Below, one piece after another: positions 15,949 through 25,803 of a stretch of 41,749 bases of DNA. The position numbers and the translations under genes were made by a program. Each line of letters opens with the position of its first letter. Position 1 is the stretch's first letter. Below the pieces are notes generated by a model. The model saw only the letters and a list, made by a program, of their open reading frames with translations. It had not been told where the DNA came from and made no database searches. This DNA is from Saprospiraceae bacterium (GTDB lineage: Bacteria > Bacteroidota > Bacteroidia > Chitinophagales > Saprospiraceae), in assembly GCA_016715405.1 (NCBI GenBank), contig JADKAE010000031.1:1-41749 (forward strand), in the 5' to 3' direction.

Positions 15949-17094
15949 TCATTTTTTGCGCATGATCCCGTCGTCATCGATAGATAGGGATGTTTCGGGA
16001 AAATCCGTTTTGGTAAGGCTTTTGATGGTCTTGATTACCCGCTTTTGGGCATCGATTTTGGGGCCGTGCGTTTTTTGCTGATAAGTAGGCGTGATCTTGC
16101 CTTCCACAAATTCGCCTTCGCGGTTTATTTGCAGGGAAATCAGGGGCGCAATGCCGGCAGGGCCGCTAAGACTGAAACGGCCGTAGGTGCAAAAATTGCC
16201 GAGGCTATAGGCGATAAACCGGTCTTTGTACAATTCCACCGCCCGGGTTACGTGGGGGCCGTGGCCGAAAACGATGTCGGCGCCGGCGTCGATAACGGCG
16301 TGAGAAAATTTGTAGACGTTGCCCCTGTTTTCGCCGTGGAAGGTTTCGGTAGCGCGGGGCACATGCTGGTGGTCGGCGCCTTCTGCGCCTCCGTGAAAGG
16401 ATACAATCACCACGTCGACTTCGCGGGCCAGTTTCTCTACAATGGCCTTGGCGCCGGCAATATCGCGCAGGTCGCAGGTACCGCTATTGGGCGCGAAAGC
16501 GCAAAAACCGAATTTGACGCCGTTGCGCTCGAAAATGGCCGTCTCGTCGGTACCCGCCAGTCCGGCGAAGTGTATGCCCGCTTCGCGCAACGTAGCTTTG
16601 GTGCGCTTGCGGCCCTCGGGGCCAAAGTCGCCGCTGTGGTTGTTGGCCAGGCTCAATACGTCGAAACCGGCCTCCTCAAAACGATCCACGTAATGCTCCG
16701 GCGATCGGAATACGTAGCACACCTTGGGGTCGCGGCAGGTTTTGGGCGTACCGCCGCTGTTTAGGATAGCGCCTTCGAGATTGCCAAATGTCACGTCGGC
16801 GTTTTTCAGCAGGTCGAGCACCGGCGCCAGCAATGCTTTGCCGTCATTGGGCGGCAGATATGATTTGGAAGGGTAGTTGGTGCCCAGCATCATATCGCCA
16901 ACACCCACCACGGTAAGCGTTTGCGCCGTATCTTCAGGCGCCGCTTCTGCTTGGATGTACACCTTTTCAGGAACTGCGGCTACCTGGTGCGAGGTAGTGG
17001 GCGAATCGTAGCAGGCCAGTAATAGTCCCGCGCCCGCTATAATTGAAAAAAGACCCCCATGGCGGAGGTCTTTTCCCGAAACCTTTAGGTTCAT
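15949..17094 (-). CDS. CapA family (PGA_cap) metallophosphatase-like lipoprotein
   Basis: A 381-residue protein of the poly-gamma-glutamate capsule CapA family, which has a calcineurin-like fold. Motifs seen: VVGVGDMMLG (metal-binding Asp), FGNLEGAI, LANNHSGDFG, VVSFHGGAE and FGHGPHVTRAVELYKDRFIAYSLGNF. The start at ATG 17094 yields MNLKVSGKDLR followed by a hydrophobic stretch ending LLLAC, a lipoprotein signal, so it is exported and lipidated. The upstream TTG at 17118 would overlap the peptidase gene and give no better signal. No other PgsB/PgsC-like genes are nearby, so a role in capsule synthesis is unproven. It follows the M23 gene by 16 nt. Confidence 0.88.
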   Translation of the reverse strand: MNLKVSGKDLRHGGLFSIIAGAGLLLACYDSPTTSHQVAAVPEKVYIQAEAAPEDTAQTLTVVGVGDMMLGTNYPSKSYLPPNDGKALLAPVLDLLKNADVTFGNLEGAILNSGGTPKTCRDPKVCYVFRSPEHYVDRFEEAGFDVLSLANNHSGDFGPEGRKRTKATLREAGIHFAGLAGTDETAIFERNGVKFGFCAFAPNSGTCDLRDIAGAKAIVEKLAREVDVVIVSFHGGAEGADHQHVPRATETFHGENRGNVYKFSHAVIDAGADIVFGHGPHVTRAVELYKDRFIAYSLGNFCTYGRFSLSGPAGIAPLISLQINREGEFVEGKITPTYQQKTHGPKIDAQKRVIKTIKSLTKTDFPETSLSIDDDGIMRKK

Positions 17095-17110
17095 ATGGCA
17101 AAGTTGATCT

Positions 17111-18091
17111 TTAGTCAAACGATTGGTTGGCTGCTTCGGCAGCTTTTACCAGTTCATTGTATTCTTTGGGCGAAAGGCCGTCAATCACGTATTGAATGGG
17201 ATTGACTGGCTGCCCACGGTAGTGTACTTCGTAGTGGCAGTGCGGCGCTGTAGAGGTGCCTGTGCTGCCTACGCGACCGATAGTCTGTCCGCGTTTAACG
17301 GTTTGTCCTTCGCGCACTTCTATCTTGCTCATGTGGGCATACAGCGTCTGGTAGCCGTAGCCGTGGTCGATTACCACGTGCATACCAAAGCCGCTACCCC
17401 GCTCTGCTTTGATTACACGGCCGGCGCCGGTAGATTGGATAGGCGTTCCTTTGGGCGCCGTAAAGTCGATGCCGCTGTGCATCCTGGGCACTTTGAAAAT
17501 AGGGTGGATGCGGTGGCCGAAGCCGGAAAGCAGTTTCACATCGCGCGCCAGCTTATCGCTGCGCACCGGTTTGATAGAAGGCATGCTGGCCAGCATCTTT
17601 TCTTTGGCTTTTGCCATGCCTATGATCGTATCGAGCGAATGCGATTGCAGGTCCATCTGCCGCTTGAGTTTGTCAACCCGCTCGCGTACAGACGCCATCA
17701 TATCGCCGGAATGGCGAAACTGCCGGTAATTGCTGTATTTGTCGTGACCGCCCGTACCGCCGTTCCAAATGCCGTCGTCGATGGGATCCATGCCGAAGAT
17801 CATGCGGTGGGCGTAAGCGTCGCGTTGTTGCAAGTTGTCGAGTACCTCGCTTAGCCGGTCAAACTCTTTTGAAGCTTGTTCCATTTCCAGCCGGAGTTGC
17901 TTATTCTCGGTGAGCAGGCCTTTCTCCCGCGGTGACGGGAAATAGCGGTGAGAGATGAGCATTAAAAGAAATCCGGTTACAATTGCTGCACAAAGAAAAC
18001 CGAATAACCTTATTAATTTTGAACTTAACGGTTCAACTACCCGTTCGTATTGCAACGTGTGGGTGTTGTAAATGTACTTTTCTTTTCCCAT
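17111..18091 (-). CDS. M23 family metallopeptidase (LytM-type) with membrane anchor
   Basis: About 326 residues. A short cytoplasmic head (MGKEKYIYNTHTLQYERV) typical of the Bacteroidota family is followed by one transmembrane helix (~residues 30-50), a coiled-coil segment (~60-175) and a C-terminal M23 domain. Zinc and catalytic motifs are complete: HSGIDFTAPKGTPI (HxxxD) and PHCHYEVHYRG (HxH), with the preceding ..GYGYQTLYAHMS. It should be a periplasmic peptidoglycan endopeptidase or an EnvC-like activator. ATG 18091 is preferred to the TTG at 18112. The coiled coil before the peptidase resembles cell-division and morphology factors. Confidence 0.92.
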   Translation of the reverse strand: MGKEKYIYNTHTLQYERVVEPLSSKLIRLFGFLCAAIVTGFLLMLISHRYFPSPREKGLLTENKQLRLEMEQASKEFDRLSEVLDNLQQRDAYAHRMIFGMDPIDDGIWNGGTGGHDKYSNYRQFRHSGDMMASVRERVDKLKRQMDLQSHSLDTIIGMAKAKEKMLASMPSIKPVRSDKLARDVKLLSGFGHRIHPIFKVPRMHSGIDFTAPKGTPIQSTGAGRVIKAERGSGFGMHVVIDHGYGYQTLYAHMSKIEVREGQTVKRGQTIGRVGSTGTSTAPHCHYEVHYRGQPVNPIQYVIDGLSPKEYNELVKAAEAANQSFD

Positions 18092-18348
18092 GAGCGTCTT
18101 AATCTTTGCCAAAAAATACTAAAATGCAGCGTTTCAAGCGTGCTGGTAAAGTGCTTTCTAATTTTTTGGCTTAAAGGGGGGTAATAGCTGCTATTTTAGT
18201 GGATGTTTTTTCCAAATTGGAATGTCATCGCTTACGTGGCTTGCCAAAATTAGTCTACGAATCCGGATTTCCAAAACTTTAACACAAATATTAGACGATT
18301 GTGTAAGCAAATTGTGGATACCAGGCCGATTTGTAAGCAAATGAAGGC

Positions 18349-18462
18349 TGTTCTCTGTTGTCCGTTCTCCGTTGTCGGTTCTCCGTTCATTATCTTTGCC
18401 AGTTAAACTTAACAGATAACAGAGAACAGATAACAGATAACGGAGAACGGAGAACGGAGAAC
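18349..18462. repeat. Inverted tandem 7-mer palindrome (ggagaac/agataac) upstream of alaS
   Basis: The left arm (18349-18389) is made of GTTCTCC/GTTGTCC/GTTCTCT units. The right arm (18411-18462) is made of AGATAAC, AGAGAAC and CGGAGAA units, i.e. the reverse complement of the same set. The spacer is ~20 nt. Words are shared with 209-281. It lies between two divergent starts, unlike most of its relatives. The rest of the 417-nt gap (18092-18348) shows only a duplicated TGTAAGCAAAT word. Confidence 0.8.
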
Positions 18463-18468
18463 TTTCCC

Positions 18469-18476
18469 TATATTTG
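18469..18476 (+). promoter_or_regulatory. -7 promoter box (TATATTTG) of alaS
   Basis: TATATTTG matches TAnnTTTG exactly and sits 33 nt before the ATG at 18509, directly after the right arm of the tandem palindrome. No clear -33 box is visible, because the repeat covers that position. Confidence 0.5.
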
Positions 18477-18508
18477 CCCACGTTTTTCAAAAAAACAATT
18501 TCCGGCAT

Positions 18509-21144
18509 ATGATGACCGCTACTGAAATAAGGGACGCATTTCTCGATTTTTTTGCGTCCAAGCAGCACAAAATAGTGCCCTCCGCGCCTATCGTAAACAA
18601 AGACGACCCCACGCTTATGTTTACCAATGCGGGCATGAACCAGTTTAAAGATTTTTTCCTCGGCAATAAAGTCCCCGATAATCCTCGCATCGCTGACACG
18701 CAAAAGTGTATGCGCGTATCGGGCAAACACAACGACCTCGAAGACGTGGGCTACGACGGCACCCACCATACGATGTTTGAGATGTTGGGCAACTGGTCGA
18801 TTGGCGATTATTTTAAAGAAGAAGCAATCTCCTGGTCGTGGGAGTTGCTCACCGAAGTATACGGCATCCCCGCCGACCGACTCTAAGCCACCGTTTTTGG
18901 CGGCGACGAACGCGAAAATCTCGAACGCGACGACGAGTCGCTCCAGATCTGGCTGCGCTTTCTGCCCCGCGAGCACATCCTCTACGGCAGCAAAAAAGAC
19001 AACTTCTGGGAGATGGGCGATACCGGCCCCTGCGGCCCCTGCACCGAAATCCACGTAGACCTCCGCAGCGCCGAAGAACGCGCCAAAGCGCCGGGCCACG
19101 ACCTGGTCAACCAGGACCACCCCCGCGTGGTCGAGATTTGGAATAACGTGTTTATCCAGTTTAACCGCAAAGCCGACGGATCACTCGAACCTCTGCCCGC
19201 CAAACACGTCGACACCGGCATGGGCTTCGAACGGCTATGCATGGTGCTGCAAGGCAAAACGGCTACCTACGATACAGATATCTTTACGCCCGTTATTCAA
19301 TATACCGAAAAAGCCAGCGGCAAGCCGTATACGTTTAGCTACGACCGCGCTGCAAAAAGCGATATTGCGATGCGGGTTATCGCCGACCATATCAGGTCGG
19401 TGGCTTTTACTATCGCCGACGGCCAGTTGCCCTCCAATACAGGACCGGGTTATGTGGTGCGCCGCATTTTGCGCCGCGCAGTGCGCTATTATTATTCTTT
19501 CCTCGATATCAGGCAACCCTATCTCCATACGCTTATTCCCCTGCTGGCCGATTTGTTTGCCGGCATTTTCCCCGAGTTAAAAGCCCAACAATCGCAAATC
19601 GCCAGGATTATCGAGGGCGAGGAAGCTTCTTTCCTCCATACCCTCGAAAACGGCCTGCGCCGCCTCGATAACCTGGAGGTGCACAACGGATTGATCAAAG
19701 GCGACGACGCGTTTGAATTGTACGATACCTACGGCTTCCCCATCGACCTCACCAGGCTGATCGCCGCCGAAAAAGGCTGGTCGGTTGATGAAGCCGGCTT
19801 CGAAAAAGCCCTCCAATCCCAAAAAGAACGCTCCCGCGCCGACGCCCAAAAGGCAGTGGGCGACTGGCAAACGGTGCGACAGGGCGAAGAGGTGACTTTT
19901 GTGGGTTACGACTATCTCAGCACGACCGATACGTATGCACTGAAATACCGCACGGTGAAGGTGAAGGACAAAGACCAATACCAGATCGTGTTGGCTACAA
20001 CTCCCTTCTACGCCGAAAGCGGCGGCCAAACCGGCGATACGGGGCTTTTGTTTTTTGGCGCCGAACAAATAAAAGTACTCGACACCCAAAAGGAAAACGA
20101 CCTGATTATTCACGTCGTCGACCGCCTGCCGGCTCATATCGATGCCGCCGTGAGCGCCCAGGTTGACGCCGGCAAACGCCGCGCTACTTCCTCCAACCAC
20201 TCGGCGACGCACCTGATGCACGCCGCTATGCACCGCATATTGGGCCAACACGCCCTGCAAAAAGGCCAGGACGTGAACGACCAGCGCCTGCGATTCGACT
20301 TTTCGCATTTCCAAAAGGTGACCGACGAAGAATTAGCCCAAATCGAAGCCCTGGTCAACCAAAAGATCCGCGAAGATATTCCCCTCGAAGAAGACCGGGC
20401 CGTGCCTATCGACGAAGCCCGCCAACTGGGCGCTATGATGCTTTTTGGCGAAAAATACGGCGATAAGGTGCGCGTGGTGACCTTCGACGGCAGCTTCTCC
20501 CGCGAATTGTGCGGCGGCACCCACGTGCCCGCAACCGGCCATATCGGCCAGTTCAAAATTGTGGCCGAAAGCGCCGTGGCCGCCGGCATTCGCCGCATTG
20601 AAGCCGTAACAGCCGATACGGCCGAGCAATATATCAACCGCGAATTGGAAGAACTGGAAGCCATCCGCCTCCTGCTGAAAAACCCGAAAAATACAGCCAA
20701 ACTGGTGGCCGACCTGCAGGAGGAAAACCGCCAGCTGCGCAAGGAAGTCGAAAAGATGCTGGCCGCCCAGGCAGGCGCACTGAAAGGCGAACTACTGGCA
20801 AAAGCAGAGTCCCACGATGGTTATAAATTGCTTTGCGCAAATCTGCCGCTGTCAGACGCTAACGCAATCAAAAACCTGGCCTACCAACTGGAAAGGAACT
20901 CGGCGACGCTGTGATCGTACTCGGCGCAGTAGCAGGCGATAAACCGTTGCTTACGGTTATTATCAGCCAATCGCTCGTGGAAACACGCGGACTACACGCC
21001 GGCAATATGGTGCGCGAACTGGCAAAACATATCCAGGGTGGCGGCGGCGGTCAACCGTTCTTCGCTACCGCAGGTGGAAAAGATGCCTCGGGCCTGGAAG
21101 CAGCCCTGCTAGCGGTCAGACCGCTCCTTGAGAGCCAGCAGTAA
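18509..21144 (+). CDS. alaS: Alanyl-tRNA synthetase, interrupted by one stop and one frameshift
   Basis: Corrected, this is an 878-residue AlaRS of normal length. It has the class II catalytic core (FTNAGMNQFKDFFLG, HHTMFEMLGNWSIGDYFKEE, MGDTGPCGPCTEIH), the editing domain (HSATHLMHAAMHRILG, with FSRELCGGTHVPATGHIG) and the C-terminal DHHA1/C-Ala part with the glycine-rich GGGGGQPFFATAGGK. Codon 126 is TAA (18884-18886) where DRLYATVF is expected, so one C-to-A change of TAC suffices. Near 20900 one C is missing (AACTCGG for AACCTCGG); the frame moves from NLAYQLERN to GDAVIVLGAVAGDKPLL. AlaRS is essential, so errors in the sequence are more likely than true loss. The 3' end overlaps the convergent O-antigen-ligase gene by 36 nt. 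Confidence 0.92.
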
Positions 21145-22352
21145 AAACACGCAGTGCGTACCCACTCCCATACTGGAATCGAGCGGGTGATCGATGATCA
21201 GCGTGACGAATAATACCGCGTATAGTCCCGCGATAAATATATGCCGGTAGTTGGCGCCGTAAAAAAGGGGGTAAAAAAACGCGAATAAAAAGACCAGCAG
21301 GCCCACTATGCCAGTAGTAGCCGCCACATATAAAAATTGATTCGGCGGCATGTGCACTTCAAATCCGGGGTAGTTCTTGTGGATATACTCCCGCATCGCT
21401 TTTCTCAAGTTGGCCGTGCCGATGCCAAACCACGGATGTTTTTTACGATATCCCAACCGGCATCTAAAGAGGCAAACCGCCCCGAATCGGAATTAATTCC
21501 TCCCTGTCCCTGCTGAAACATATACCAGTCGTAGCGCATGTAATCTACCTTGGCCTTGAAGCTGGGGGCCATCCGGTAGGCAATTACAGGCAACAACACC
21601 AGGGCCGCCATCATCAGCGCCCCCGTCAGGTATTTTTTATTTACCAAAATATACCTTATCAACAGCGCCCCCATTGCAAGGTATAAGGCCGCAAGTCCGG
21701 TGCGCACCGACAATATGTGAATGAAAATGAAAAGAAATGCGGTCATGGCTATTACGACCCGGTTTTCCCAAGGTTTATACCAGTAGTGTTTTTGCTGGAT
21801 AAGATAGATGCCCGCTACTACGCCTACGGCCATCAACACACTGAAACGCACGTGATTGCGAGGCACCGGAATAGATTGCCCCTGTTTGATCATTTGCTGG
21901 ACAGCCTCAAAGTGCGTGGCATAATTGATGCCTACCCCTATACATGTAAAAACCAGCATGAGTACGAAAGCGTATAGCAATCCGTTGAATTCGCGGGTGC
22001 TTAGTGGAGGGTGTATCACAACAGCCAACGGCAATAATAACAACGGCAACCGCGTGCGCAGGCGGTCCAGCCAGAAATCCCATTCCTGCACAGGCCACCC
22101 CGCAAGCAGGGTAAGCGCAAAAATGAGTATCAATGCGTAAATAGGATAATTGGGCGCCGGCGGCATGAGCTTTCGCCAAGCGGCTATATCAGGGAAAAAA
22201 TCGAGCCGCCCCCGTTCGTTTTTCCATTTGATGAATGCCAGTACACACAAAGCTATCAGACTTACCGATAAGGTAAAAGGAGAAAATATTAAGGAGAAAA
22301 GAGCGCCCAGATAAAAAAAAAGCACCATGTACTTTTTGCCGGGTATGATCAT
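21109..22352 (-). CDS. O-antigen ligase family (Wzy_C) membrane protein, frameshifted
   Basis: After adding one A to the A-run near 21449 (IVKK then HPWFGIGTANLRKAM) the protein has about 414 residues and about ten hydrophobic helices. Family hallmarks are a basic, His-containing periplasmic motif (PRNHVRFS), the SVRTGLAALYLA helix, and the C-terminal Wzy_C core HPWFGIG ... PPNQFLYVAATTGIVGLLVF. Members ligate O-antigen to lipid A-core or polymerise or transfer glycans from undecaprenyl-PP in the periplasm. No glycosyltransferase or Wzx genes are nearby, so its acceptor is unknown. ATG 22352 (MIIPGKKYMVLFFYLG) is the start. It is divergent from the MarR gene and tail-to-tail with alaS. Confidence 0.85.
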
Positions 22353-22411
22353 CTGCTATATGGTTTAAGGGTTTGATTTTAAATAACTATGATGTTTTAA
22401 CATTGAATAAG

Positions 22412-22419
22412 TATTTTTG
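22412..22419 (+). promoter_or_regulatory. -7 promoter box (TATTTTTG) of the MarR gene
   Basis: TATTTTTG fits TAnnTTTG and lies 24 nt before the ATG at 22443. The intergenic stretch to the divergent ligase gene is only 90 nt, so an autoregulatory MarR site could overlap it. No obvious perfect operator palindrome is visible. Confidence 0.45.
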
Positions 22420-22442
22420 TAGCGACAAAATTAATCGGCAAA

Positions 22443-22892
22443 ATGACCATAGAAAATGCAATACAGCAAAAAACGCCATTTCGAAATGAATGGCAAAGAG
22501 TAGCTGTCAATTTAATTTATACTTCCAACTGGCTCACAGAACAATTCAAGGCTGATCTGAAACCCTTTGATATCACCCTGCAGCAATACAACGTGCTGCG
22601 CATCTTGCGGGGCGCGGGCAAACCCTTGTCTACCTCCGATATCAGGGAAAGACTTTTGGATAAAATGTCGGACACCTCGCGTATCGTAGAACGCCTGTGC
22701 CAGAAAGGACTGGTTGCCCGATCGGTTTGCCCCAATGACAAACGCCTCGTCGACGTGACCCTTACTCCGGAAGGGTATTCCTTTTTGGAAAAGGTGGACA
22801 CACTGGATAGCAAACTGGACGTCACCCTGCACAACCTATCCGCAGAAGAGGCCCGCCAACTCAGCAATCTCCTCGATAAAATGCGTGGTTGA
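22443..22892 (+). CDS. MarR family transcriptional regulator
   Basis: A 149-residue winged-helix protein of standard MarR length. N-terminal dimerisation helix (RNEWQRVAVNLIYTSNWLTEQF) is followed by the DNA-binding core: LQQYNVLRILRGAGKPLSTSDIRERLLDKMSDTSRIVERLCQKGLVARSVCPNDKRLVDVTLTP (wing with the DKR Asp-Arg motif), then a C-terminal dimerisation helix. Such proteins usually repress neighbouring or own promoters in response to phenolic ligands or oxidants. The stop codon (22890-22892) directly abuts the stop of the convergent peroxidase gene (22893-22895). Confidence 0.92.
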   Translation: MTIENAIQQKTPFRNEWQRVAVNLIYTSNWLTEQFKADLKPFDITLQQYNVLRILRGAGKPLSTSDIRERLLDKMSDTSRIVERLCQKGLVARSVCPNDKRLVDVTLTPEGYSFLEKVDTLDSKLDVTLHNLSAEEARQLSNLLDKMRG

Positions 22893-24085
22893 TTATCGGA
22901 ACGGGTCCATAAACCGCACATCCGCTACAAACTCCTCGTCCGTGAGCGTATGCAGAAACGCAATCAGCGATTGTTTCTGAGAATCAGTTAGTTGCAGTCG
23001 CTTAGGACTGGTCAGCGTAAATGGATCGCGGAGTCGGAAGTCGAGATTGGGGTGGTCTTCAATCCCCGAATTGTAGTGTTCTACCACTTCCTCGAGCGTG
23101 TTGAACCTGCCGTCGTGCATATAAGGCCCCGTAATCGCGATATTGCGCAGGAAAGGCACCTTAAAAATACCTTCATCTTGCGATATACCGGTAACTAATG
23201 CCCTTCCCTGGTCGGTATAATAAGCATCGAGGCCGTTGTTGGCCAGGTTTTCTACTGCGGTAGATAAATTGTGGCTATGGCAGGAGGCGCAATTTTCCAT
23301 ATAGATGCGCTTGCCAATATTTTCCTGCGAAGTAAAAATATCGAAGTCGGAGAAGGGATCATTGGTGCGCGCCAGGCCCTCGTCAAACTTGGTTTTGACC
23401 GATACAAAGGAATTGAGGAACTCGCGGATGGCCTCCAGTACACGGTCTTCGGTAATGCCCGAGGGGCCGAATGCTTTTCGGAACAGCACCTGATAGTGGG
23501 GTATTGTTTGAATTCGCGCAACTACCTCGTGCATGGGCATGCCCATCTCGATATCGTCCTGAATAGTCATGCGGCTTTGCTCCATCAGCGAATTGGCGCG
23601 TTCATCCCAGAAAAACCGCACGGTTTCGGAAAACTGGAGAAACCGCCACCACCCTCGCCTCCGTAAGAGGTTTCGAAGTTGGCGGCTGCTGCCAGCGCCA
23701 ATGAATTGCGCTTGGTATGGCGGCCGTCGAAACCGACGCTGAAGGCTTTGTCGTCGGAAAAGGCGAGTTCCTGTTTGTGGCAGGAAGCGCACGATACCGT
23801 TTTATTTTGCGATAAATTTTTATCATAAAAAAGCACCCGCCCCAGAGCTGCCTTGTGGTTGTTGATAATGGGCGCCTTAAATCCTTGTTGGGTCAAATGC
23901 ACAGGCAGGACAACCGTATAATCGATGGGTTCGGTGGGCAAATCCAACGCTGCTGAAAGGGTGGCGTACTCCTCCCCGGTGTAGTATTGGGTACTTACCG
24001 ACACGTTGTCTTTTACACAGGCATTGAGCCCTAAAACGAGCACGGCCAGCATGCCGGCTATCCCTGGAAGTTTGCGCATTTGCAT
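22893..24085 (-). CDS. Di-haem cytochrome c peroxidase (CCP/MauG) lipoprotein, frameshifted
   Basis: Adding one T near 23640 (GGTTTCTCC; expected GGGGFLQFSETVRFFWDE) gives a ~397-residue protein. An N-terminal lipoprotein signal ends in LGLNAC. Two c-type haem sites are seen, CASCHKQELAFSD in the N-terminal half and CASCHSHNLST in the C-terminal half. The family domain continues with FKVPFLRNIAITGPYMHDGRFNTLEEVVEHYN, where Met and His near the second haem are conserved. It should reduce H2O2, or act as a MauG-like oxidase, in the periplasm using cytochrome electrons. The start at 24085 gives the signal peptide directly. It is divergent from fabG. Confidence 0.9.
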
Positions 24086-24223
24086 AAAAAGACAGGTTAG
24101 TTAGTTAGATAATGGTCAAAAGGCACGGATATTGTAGTAAAAATAAAGTTTAAAACGCATAATCGCAACAGCAGCGTTTGCAAACTTGATTATCGCAAGC
24201 AACCGGACAAATATACTGCGGTA

Positions 24224-24254
24224 TTGTGCTTGTTCCAAATTCGCAGTACCTTCG
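24224..24254 (+). promoter_or_regulatory. Candidate -33/-7 promoter of fabG
   Basis: TTG (24224-24226) and TACCTTCG (24247-24254) are separated by 20 nt. The -7 element differs from TAnnTTTG at one position. The ATG is 27 nt downstream at 24281. Confidence 0.4.
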
Positions 24255-24280
24255 CCGCTAACGCAACAAAAAACACCGTT

Positions 24281-25027
24281 ATGAATCTTTTGCAAAATAA
24301 AGTGGCGCTGGTAACGGGCGGCTCGCGCGGTATCGGCGAGGCCATCGCGCTCCGCTTTGCAGCCGCAGGCGCCCACGTCGCATTTACCTATTTGTCTTCA
24401 GCAGAACGCGCCGCCTCCGTTGAGGCAGCATTGCAGGCCATGGGCGTAAAAGCCAAAGCTTACCGCTCCGATGCCGGCGATTACCAGCAGGCTGAGCAAC
24501 TCATCAACGACGTGCTGGCCGATTTCGGCCAACTGGATATCGTAGTCAACAACGCAGGTATCACCCGCGATACCCTGATGCTCCGCATGACCGAACAGCA
24601 ATGGGACGAGGTGATGGATACCAACCTCAAATCGGTGTTTAATCTCACCAAACACGCCCTTCGGCCGATGATGAAAAACCGCGGCGGCTCTATTATCAAT
24701 ATGAGCTCTATTGTCGGTATTACCTGAAACGCAGGACAAGCCAATTATGCTGCCTCAAAAGCCGGCATTATCGGCTTTAGCAAGTCTATAGCCAAAGAAA
24801 TGGGCTCGCGCAATATCCGCTGCAATGTAGTAGCCCCCGGTTTTATAGAAACCGATATGACCCATGTACTCGATGAAAAAACAAAGGAAGCTTATCTCCA
24901 GAATATTCCGCTCAAACGCCTGGGTAAAGCCGAAGAGGTGGCCGATGTATGCGTGTTTCTCGGCGCCGATATGTCGAATTATGTGAGCGGCCAGGTTATC
25001 AGCGTATGCGGGGCGCTGAATACTTGA
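24281..25027 (+). CDS. fabG: 3-oxoacyl-ACP reductase FabG with an internal TGA
   Basis: A 248-residue short-chain dehydrogenase/reductase that reduces 3-oxoacyl-ACP with NADPH in fatty-acid elongation. Motifs: nucleotide-binding TGGSRGIGEAIA (~residues 12-23), NNAG (NAGITRDTLMLRM), catalytic Ser in MSSIVGIT, YAASK (Tyr-xxx-Lys), VAPGFIETDM, and GQVISVCG near the C-terminus. Codon 149 is TGA (24725-24727) where Gly is expected (VGITGNAGQANYAASK), i.e. a single G-to-T change of GGA. The two halves are in the same frame and otherwise perfectly conserved. Other genes here end normally in TGA, so recoding is unlikely. A base error or very recent nonsense mutation is the best reading. Confidence 0.92.
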
Positions 25028-25139
25028 TTTTAATTTGCTGATGTTAATTTGCTAATTTGCTGATATTTCAATCATTAAATGATAAAAAATATTAGCACAT
25101 CAGCAAATTAGCACATCAGCACATTAATCAGCACATCAA
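25028..25139. repeat. Tandem-unit palindrome filling the gap between two convergent stops
   Basis: Left arm (25029-25066): TTAATTTGCTGATG and AATTTGCT units. Right arm (25089-25139): TTAGCACATCAGC, AAATTAGCACATCAGC and related units, the reverse complement of the left. The element begins with the base after the fabG stop and ends with the base before the stop of the convergent thioredoxin gene. It is AT-rich, unlike the coding sequence. A bidirectional terminator is possible. Confidence 0.8.
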
Positions 25140-25771
25140 TTATGATTTTTTAAACTTGATAGAACACCCTATCGCCTTCACATCGGCAGGCGAGGGTTCC
25201 TGGCCTTTTTCAATGGCCGCCACAGCATCGCTTACATAGTTCTTTTGCACAGCAGAGGCATCTTGTGCATTGTCATCGATAGCGCCGTGGTAGCGCACTA
25301 CGAGATCTTTATCGAGCAGATACACCTCGGGCGTGCGCGCAGCGCCGTATTGGGGATATACCTTTTGCCCATCGTCGAACAAATAGAGGAAGTCAAATTT
25401 TTTCTCCTTGGCGCGTTCCTGCATCTTGGCAAAGCTGTCGCCAGGCTGCACCGCCGGATCGTTGGGCTGAATAGCTACTACCGGATAACCTTTGGCAGAT
25501 AATTTACGGTGCAAATCGACAATGCGGTCTTCGTACATCACGGCATACGGACAAGTATTGCACGTAAATATGACCACATAACCTTTGGGTTTTTGCCATT
25601 GGCATCTTTTACATCTTCGAGCGAGTACATCTTGCCGTCTACGTTCTTCAGCTTAAAATCAGGCGCTTTGTCGCCCACTTTTAAGCCTCCGGCAGTGCGA
25701 AATGCCATGGTGGCCGCAGCAAGCGCAAGCAGCCCCACCGTCAACAAGGTGATTTTGCGTACATTCAACAT
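25140..25771 (-). CDS. Thioredoxin-fold redoxin (AhpC/TSA-like), exported, frameshifted
   Basis: Adding one C to a C-run near 25602 (AACCCAAAGG; expected NPKGYVVIFTCNTCPYA) gives a ~210-residue protein. It has an N-terminal signal or anchor (~residues 6-25), VGDKAPDFKLKNVDGK, a CxxC redox site in FTCNTCPYA, and RTPEVYLLDKDLVVRYHGAIDDN near the C-terminus. This architecture is the 'thioredoxin family protein' common in Bacteroidota, probably a periplasmic thiol-disulphide or peroxide-handling enzyme. It is the downstream member of a pair with the TlpA-like gene, but a tandem repeat separates them. Exact substrate unknown. Confidence 0.85.
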
Positions 25772-25803
25772 AATTAGTCAGGTTTTTTATGTGTAAAAAA
25801 ATG

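Noticed and set aside
24725..24727. UGA recoded as glycine (alternative genetic code)
   Set aside because: TGA terminates several neighbouring genes at the expected lengths, and only one internal TGA was found at a conserved Gly.
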